Positions 59,934-64,000 of a DNA stretch of 64,000 bases are shown here, one piece after another (position 1 is the first letter of the stretch; each line of letters starts with the position of its first letter). Under the pieces are notes generated by a model. That model searched no databases, was not told the origin of the DNA, and saw only the letters and a program-made list of their open reading frames with translations. The DNA comes from Haloterrigena sp. H1 (GTDB lineage: Archaea > Halobacteriota > Halobacteria > Halobacteriales > Natrialbaceae). The stretch is taken from the NCBI RefSeq assembly GCF_005938085.1, contig NZ_SMZK01000002.1, forward strand, positions 186,001 through 250,000, given 5' to 3'. Made by a program: the position numbers and the translations under genes.

Positions 59934-59992
59934 GGCGCACCCGCGACCCGGCCTGCGGGTGCGCCGGCATTGACTGACAGGAGTCCGTATGA
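59934..59992. repeat. REP-like hairpin with TGACTGACAG tail
   Basis: GGCGCACCCGC (59934-59944) pairs perfectly with GCGGGTGCGCC (59955-59965), followed after a few bases by the 22-bp tail identical to 50851-50872. A related hairpin with a diverged tail is at 62466-62500. The gap from 59742 to 60214 contains no convincing gene; a short ATG frame at 59990 (MKLRLYRNPRSLQHQH) is unsupported. Confidence 0.6.
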
Positions 59993-60214
59993 AACTACGA
60001 CTCTACCGAAACCCACGTTCACTGCAGCACCAACACGTCTGCGAGTTGTGGAGGGACTCCACCGTGTCTAGAGGAATCTCTCGTCGCGTTGTTGTACGAT
60101 ACAGTTTCGCGGACTTGTGGAACGGAGCTTGTCGACGCTAGACCGTTTGGAAAGACGAACTATCAATTGGGGAGAGTAGGCTTTGAATATAATTGAAGAC
60201 GAGTATAGAGTGCT

Positions 60215-61294
60215 ATGCAGGCAGCAACATACCATGGCCAGAAGGACATCCGTGTCGAGGAGGTAGAGGAAGGTGGAGTCGGAGCGGACGAGGTCCGAAT
60301 CGACATCGATTCCTGCGGCATCTGTGGGTCGGATCTCCACGAATACACCGCCGGTCCGATTTTCGTCCCGGAAGACGACCCCCACCCCGTATCTGGGGAA
60401 GCAGCACCGATTCGGATGGGGCACGAGTACAGTGGCACCATCGCGGAGGTCGGCGAGTCCGTGACGGACCTGGCTGTCGGTGACGCCGTCGCAGTCAACC
60501 CCATCCTCTACTGCGGGGAGTGTCGACAGTGCAGGGAGGGGAACTACCATATCTGTGATTCGATCGGGTTCATCGGGCTCTCCGGTGGGAGCGGTGGATT
60601 CGCCGAGAGCGCAGTCGTAGACGCAGAGCACGCCGTCCCGCTTGGGGACGATGTCCCAGTGGAATACGGCGCGCTGGTCGAACCGCTGAGTGTCGGACTG
60701 CACGCGGTACGCCGCTCCGGACTCCAGGCCGGAGACGCCGTTGCAGTCTTCGGGAGTGGACCCATCGGCTTGGCGGTAATCCAGTGTGCTCGCGTGGCCG
60801 GTGCGGGAACGGTTTTCGTCTCCGAACCGCGCGATGCCAGGCGCGAACGCGCAGCCGACTGCGGCGCAACGGAACTCATCGACCCGTCGACGACCGACCC
60901 CGTCGAATACATCCAGTCGCACACGGATGGTGGCGCCGACATCACGTTCGAGGTTGCGGGCGTCGAACCCTCGTTCAATGCGGCCGTCGAAAGCACGGCG
61001 CCGGGCGGTCATACGACCATCGTGAGCATCTGGGAGGAAGAAGTGAGCACGCATCCGAATACCCTCGTCCTCGGTGAACGGACCGTAACCGGAACACTCG
61101 CCTATCTCGGCGGCCCGCGGTCTGATGAAGAGTACGGAATGGTAATCGAGATGCTCGCTGACGGCCGTCTCGACCCGGACCCGTTCATCACCGACCGAAT
61201 CGGTCTCGATGAGATCGTCGCCAATGGATTCGATCGACTCATCGACCCTGAGAGCAACCACGTCAAAATCCTCGTCAAACCCGATATGACCTGA
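60215..61294 (+). CDS. Zinc-dependent 2,3-butanediol-dehydrogenase-like alcohol dehydrogenase
   Basis: A 359-residue medium-chain dehydrogenase. The catalytic zinc ligands are Cys37 (CGICGSDLHEY) and the His70-Glu71 pair (MGHEYSGTIAEVG). The structural zinc ligands are Cys100, Cys103, Cys106 and Cys114 (CGECRQCREGNYHIC). The Rossmann motif AVFGSGPIGLAVIQCARVAG is near residue 175. The insertion with IFVPEDDPHPVSGE and the GLSGGSGGFAE segment are typical of (R,R)-butanediol dehydrogenases. No operon partner is present. Confidence 0.82.
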   Translation: MQAATYHGQKDIRVEEVEEGGVGADEVRIDIDSCGICGSDLHEYTAGPIFVPEDDPHPVSGEAAPIRMGHEYSGTIAEVGESVTDLAVGDAVAVNPILYCGECRQCREGNYHICDSIGFIGLSGGSGGFAESAVVDAEHAVPLGDDVPVEYGALVEPLSVGLHAVRRSGLQAGDAVAVFGSGPIGLAVIQCARVAGAGTVFVSEPRDARRERAADCGATELIDPSTTDPVEYIQSHTDGGADITFEVAGVEPSFNAAVESTAPGGHTTIVSIWEEEVSTHPNTLVLGERTVTGTLAYLGGPRSDEEYGMVIEMLADGRLDPDPFITDRIGLDEIVANGFDRLIDPESNHVKILVKPDMT

Positions 61295-61599
61295 AGACTC
61301 GGTACGGTTGGGGTACCCGCTCAAGAATCGTCTATGGTAACGATTGAAACAATTCCCACACCGATCGCAGGGGCCGCGGTTCTCGGTCACGTCGTCGCTC
61401 CGGCCCGCGCTCCCGTCGTGCGATCGGGTGTGCAGTGACTGCCAGTGGCTACTATTGGATGTCTCCGTCTTCTAGCGTGTCAATTACACGGTACGCTGTC
61501 GATCACACAATAGTGAGCATATCGGGACTGTCTTGGTCGTTACGCAGGGCCGTTCAAAGCGATCCCACGCGAAGCGGCTTTCGCGTACTGTACTCTACA
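61295..61599. other. Non-coding gap after the alcohol dehydrogenase
   Basis: No gene or relic was recognised. ACGCGAA-GCGGC-TTTCGCGT at about 61567-61587 is a short hairpin close to the following IS605 relic. Confidence 0.3.
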
Positions 61600-61980
61600 G
61601 GCTGAGTAGGGCGAGTGCCTCGGGGCTTGACCCCGAGGGAGAAGCCCGTCAAAGGGATTAACTTACCACCTCCCGTATCGTAGTTTAACGACCGTGACGT
61701 GGGTTAAAGACCTTAATCCGAAGCGGTCGTTCGGAAGTTTGGAAATGCGACTCCTCTCAACACCCTGCTACGGCAGGTGAGACTGGAGTTGTCGGGTCGT
61801 GGTGGAGCGACCGACCCTCACGGACACCAGCGATGTGTTCGGGTGTTAATTCCAACCGATCTTAACGGGGAAGGTCGAGGGGAATTAAATTCGCCTGCGT
61901 CCGTCCGCCCGTTTCTGGGCGCTCGGACAAAACGGTGAAGTACCTCGGGGACAAGCCCCGAGGCTTCACCGTACTCGTTC
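61600..61980 (+). mobile_element. IS1341/IS605-like relic between inverted hairpins
   Basis: CCTCGGGGCTTGACCCCGAGG (about 61619) and CCTCGGGGACAAGCCCCGAGG (about 61943) are near-identical hairpins in opposite orientation. The second is extended by GGTGAAG/CTTCACC, the usual right end of orfB-only elements in haloarchaea. Between them one frame stays open from about 61742 to 61939 (NATPLNTLLRQVRLELSGRG, then DPHGHQRCVRVLIPTDLNGE). It may be the decayed end of a TnpB reading frame. Confidence 0.5.
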
Positions 61981-62231
61981 TCGTAATGACAGCATAGTTT
62001 ATAGATAGCCACGGTGGCTGGCACACGGCCAATAAGGTTATTGCAAAACGATTCAAAGTCACAGACGACGGGGGGATTCCGTCGTTGCCAGATGAAACCT
62101 GTCCGGCTTCGAGACACACGGACCCTCGTCACACTCCTGGGATCGTTCCACCGTCAATGGCCACATCACCGATCGATCTCAGACCCACCCGATTGACACA
62201 CCATCTCTCGGATGGGGGGGGCTCTGACGCT

Positions 62232-62256
62232 GGCTTCTAGCCGGCGTTTTTCGAAA
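62232..62256 (+). terminator. Hairpin with T-run
   Basis: GCTGGC-TTCTA-GCCGGC is followed directly by GTTTTT, the classic look of an intrinsic terminator. It has no obvious gene immediately upstream, apart from the IS605 relic 260 bases back. Confidence 0.4.
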
Positions 62257-62616
62257 CGTACTTTCGATCAGTAGTGAGGGTAACCTCGCTTTCAACCGTG
62301 CCCATCACTGTCACCCCGAACCTGTTTCGACGCTTTCTCGGCGCTGCTTGCGCGTGAGCTCATCGCGATCGAGGACTGACACTGCCTCGAAATTCGAATC
62401 GGGCACCCTCCAGCACTTTCCGCGAGAGACGTTCGTACGGTCTGCTGTCACGACGTCCTGGCGCATCCGCAGGCGGGTGCGCGGATGCACCGGCAATGCC
62501 TGACGGTAATCCACATCTGTGGCTACGATAGTTGATGCGATTCGGACAGCGAGTCGAAAATACTGGACGAGGTGGAACGCGAGGTGTCGACGGACTAGCC
62601 CCGACGTGACACGGGA
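62257..62616. other. Non-coding gap with a diverged REP-like hairpin
   Basis: TACGGTCTGCTGT at about 62438, a GCATCCGC...GCGGATGC hairpin at 62463-62489 and GGCAATGCCTGACGG resemble the REP-like unit at 56430-56500. No gene was recognised. Confidence 0.4.
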
Positions 62617-62632
62617 TTTAGGAAGACCTAAA
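62617..62632. promoter_or_regulatory. DtxR-type iron box 1
   Basis: TTTAGG-AAGA-CCTAAA is a perfect 6-bp inverted repeat with the half-site TTAGG typical of DtxR/IdeR/SirR metal regulators. It lies 153 bases before the siderophore permease gene. Confidence 0.55.
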
Positions 62633-62763
62633 ACACTGCGCGTGTAAAGATGGCACACCGTAGACACACCAGTAGTCCGGGAACCTTCTCCGAAGACAGC
62701 ACGTTTCTAGTGACTGACCCTGTCGTCAATGTGGCCACCTAGAACCACAACTACTAAGCGTTT

Positions 62764-62779
62764 TTTAGGCTCACCTAAA
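62764..62779. promoter_or_regulatory. DtxR-type iron box 2 at the permease start
   Basis: TTTAGG-CTCA-CCTAAA ends 5 bases before the ATG at 62785. It has the same half-sites and spacing as the box at 62617. If the transcript is nearly leaderless, the box covers the transcription start, fitting iron-dependent repression. Confidence 0.65.
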
Positions 62780-62784
62780 TACAG

Positions 62785-63894
62785 ATGGCAGAAACACAGT
62801 CAGTTAGTGGCCAAACACCTTCCCACCAACGAGCAGGATGGGTTACAGGGACGCTCGTTCTCTTTTGTCTGGCGAGTACGGTTGTCACCGTCATCGCTGG
62901 ACTCATCCAGGTGAGCTTCGGGGAGTACTCGATGACGTTCCTCGAGGCCTGGCGGGCAGTGTTCAATCCCGATGTGATCTTCAATGTCAACGCCTGGTCG
63001 GCGTTTCTGTTCGGGACGGAGCTTCCAGAGATGAGTACCGCGAGCATCGTCGTATGGGAACTCCGACTCCCGCGCGTGTTCGTGGGGATCATCACTGGGG
63101 CAGCGCTTGCGGTCTCCGGCGCGATCTTCCAGGCCGTAACGCGCAACGAGCTGGCGAGTCCCTTCGTGTTGGGAGTCAGCTCCGGCGCTGGGTTCGCCGT
63201 CCTGGCGACGCTGATCGTCTTCGGCGGGCTCGCGTCGGTGTTGCCACTCATCGCGACCCTGGGAGGCGCAGTTGCGTTTATACTCGTCTACACGATCGCC
63301 TGGAAGGGCGGTACGAGTCCCGTCCGTCTCGTTCTCGCCGGCGTCATCGTCAACATGGTCTTTCAGTCGCTCCAACAGGGGCTGTTCTTTTTCGCCGACG
63401 ACCTCGGTGTCGTCCAGACGGCAGTCGCTTGGCTTACGGGATCACTGACGGGCACTGGCTGGGACGAAGTCAGAATCGCGATCCTCCCAGCGATCCTCTC
63501 GTGTGCAATCGCGATCGGTGGGGCACGACAGCTGAACGTGTTGCTGCTGGGCGAACGAACCGCCCGATCGCTCGGGATGCGCGTCGAACGGACTCGCTTT
63601 CTCCTCTCGGTCGTCGCAATTCTGGCTGCAAGTGCTGCGATCGCCGTCGCCGGGATCGTCAGCTTCTTCGGGCTCGTCGTCCCGCATATCGTTCGGAATA
63701 CCGTCGGCGGTGACTACCGACGGCTGATACTCGGCTGTCTCTTCGCTGGCCCTGCACTGATGGTCGTCGCCGACGTCGGCGCACGTCTCGCGCTGTCTGG
63801 CACCCAGCTGCCGGTCGGCGTCGTCACCGGACTGGTCGGCGGTCCGTACTTCCTCTATCTGATGCGCAAGCAACAATCGATGGGTGAGTTATAA
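62785..63894 (+). CDS. FecCD-family iron-siderophore ABC permease
   Basis: A 369-residue permease with about nine or ten helices. Family marks are LRLPRVFVGIITGAALAVSG, then GAIFQAVTRNELASPFVLGV and SSGAGFAVLA, and the cytoplasmic coupling block ERTARSLGMRVERTRFLLSV near residue 255. The C-terminal LVVPHIVRNTVGGDYRRLIL is also characteristic. It imports Fe3+-siderophore, heme or cobalamin; the two iron boxes upstream favour iron. The stop overlaps the start of the ATPase gene. No binding protein gene is visible upstream. Confidence 0.9.
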   Translation: MAETQSVSGQTPSHQRAGWVTGTLVLFCLASTVVTVIAGLIQVSFGEYSMTFLEAWRAVFNPDVIFNVNAWSAFLFGTELPEMSTASIVVWELRLPRVFVGIITGAALAVSGAIFQAVTRNELASPFVLGVSSGAGFAVLATLIVFGGLASVLPLIATLGGAVAFILVYTIAWKGGTSPVRLVLAGVIVNMVFQSLQQGLFFFADDLGVVQTAVAWLTGSLTGTGWDEVRIAILPAILSCAIAIGGARQLNVLLLGERTARSLGMRVERTRFLLSVVAILAASAAIAVAGIVSFFGLVVPHIVRNTVGGDYRRLILGCLFAGPALMVVADVGARLALSGTQLPVGVVTGLVGGPYFLYLMRKQQSMGEL

Positions 63895-64000
63895 TGGCAC
63901 GCACACAGGACCACGAACGCGAACAGGGCCGGATCACTGACGATGACGGCGTCGCTATCGACAGCGCACTCGTCGGTGAGGACCTCGAACTGAGCTATCC
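63894..64000 (+). CDS. ABC ATPase of the siderophore importer, N terminus only
   Basis: ATG 63894 overlaps the permease stop (TAATG) and opens MARTQDHEREQGRITDDDGV followed by GEDLELSY, the first strand of an ABC ATPase, before the window ends. Position and coupling identify it as the FecE/FhuC-type partner. An acidic N-terminal extension of about 30 residues precedes the domain. No Walker motif is inside the window. Confidence 0.7.
   Translation, partial: MARTQDHEREQGRITDDDGVAIDSALVGEDLELSY

Noticed and set aside
59990..60140. ATG frame beginning MKLRLYRNPRSLQHQH next to the REP-like repeat
   Set aside because: About 50 codons, arginine-rich, starting inside a repeat; no family or context supports translation.
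60068..61390. A 440-codon minus-strand open frame opposite the alcohol dehydrogenase
   Set aside because: It mirrors the third-position GC bias of the real gene on the other strand, has no recognisable motif, and the plus-strand product has full zinc-dehydrogenase signatures.

Overview
The window comes from a haloarchaeon. The evidence is GC-rich coding DNA, strongly acidic proteins, many twin-arginine lipoproteins, ISH-type insertion sequences, AbrB-PhoU regulators and haloarchaea-specific small proteins. The repeat families and gene content look most like the Natrialbaceae (Natrinema/Haloterrigena relatives), but that placement is an impression and was not computed. The density of insertion sequences, relics and broken genes points to an accessory chromosomal region or a megaplasmid. 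No rRNA, tRNA or CRISPR array was recognised.

Region 1-9.2 kb is a transposon-rich zone. It holds an M48 membrane protease, an IS5-type element, a complete ISH3 copy with a 5-bp target duplication, a decayed IS5, an IS6-family element, and two Tat-exported proteins, one a PQQ-like beta-propeller. 9.2-13.6 kb holds a membrane/winged-helix protein, an ABC-2 exporter pair behind a large palindrome, and a frameshifted ISH3-like transposase. 13.8-20.3 kb is a compact same-strand cluster: lipoprotein, membrane-embedded spermidine-synthase-like enzyme, DUF2617-like protein, repetitive zinc-ribbon protein, and a pentapeptide-repeat potassium channel. I consider it the best candidate for an under-described system.

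20.7-31.4 kb is a complete phosphonate locus: C-P lyase phnGHIJKLM plus a TIM-barrel gene on the minus strand, divergent from phnD-phnC-phnE and a hexapeptide transferase. 31.6-36.3 kb has a frameshifted flavodoxin, two divergent PhoU-type regulators with different DNA-binding domains, and thiE-thiM. 36.3-42 kb is again mobile. It contains an inverted-repeat element carrying one small membrane-protein gene, a truncated MazF-like toxin fused to an integrase relic, a large IS4-type transposase, and small regulators.

42-46.7 kb carries an oxidoreductase and a glutaredoxin between inverted IS605-like ends, then a set of genes around an HxlR regulator that share GTTAC/GTAAC operator-like palindromes. 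47-56.2 kb holds redox and sulfur functions (CoA-disulfide-reductase-like and thioredoxin-reductase-like flavoproteins, DUF3179, DsrE) and a 3-hydroxybutyrate dehydrogenase/patatin pair probably used for polyhydroxyalkanoate breakdown. It also has two relics of dihydrolipoyl-dehydrogenase-type genes and a second inverted-repeat element with a small membrane zinc-ribbon gene. 56.6-59.6 kb encodes a glycosyltransferase and a flippase for surface polysaccharide. 60.2-64 kb has a butanediol-type dehydrogenase, a relic-filled gap, and the start of an iron-siderophore ABC operon behind two DtxR-like iron boxes.
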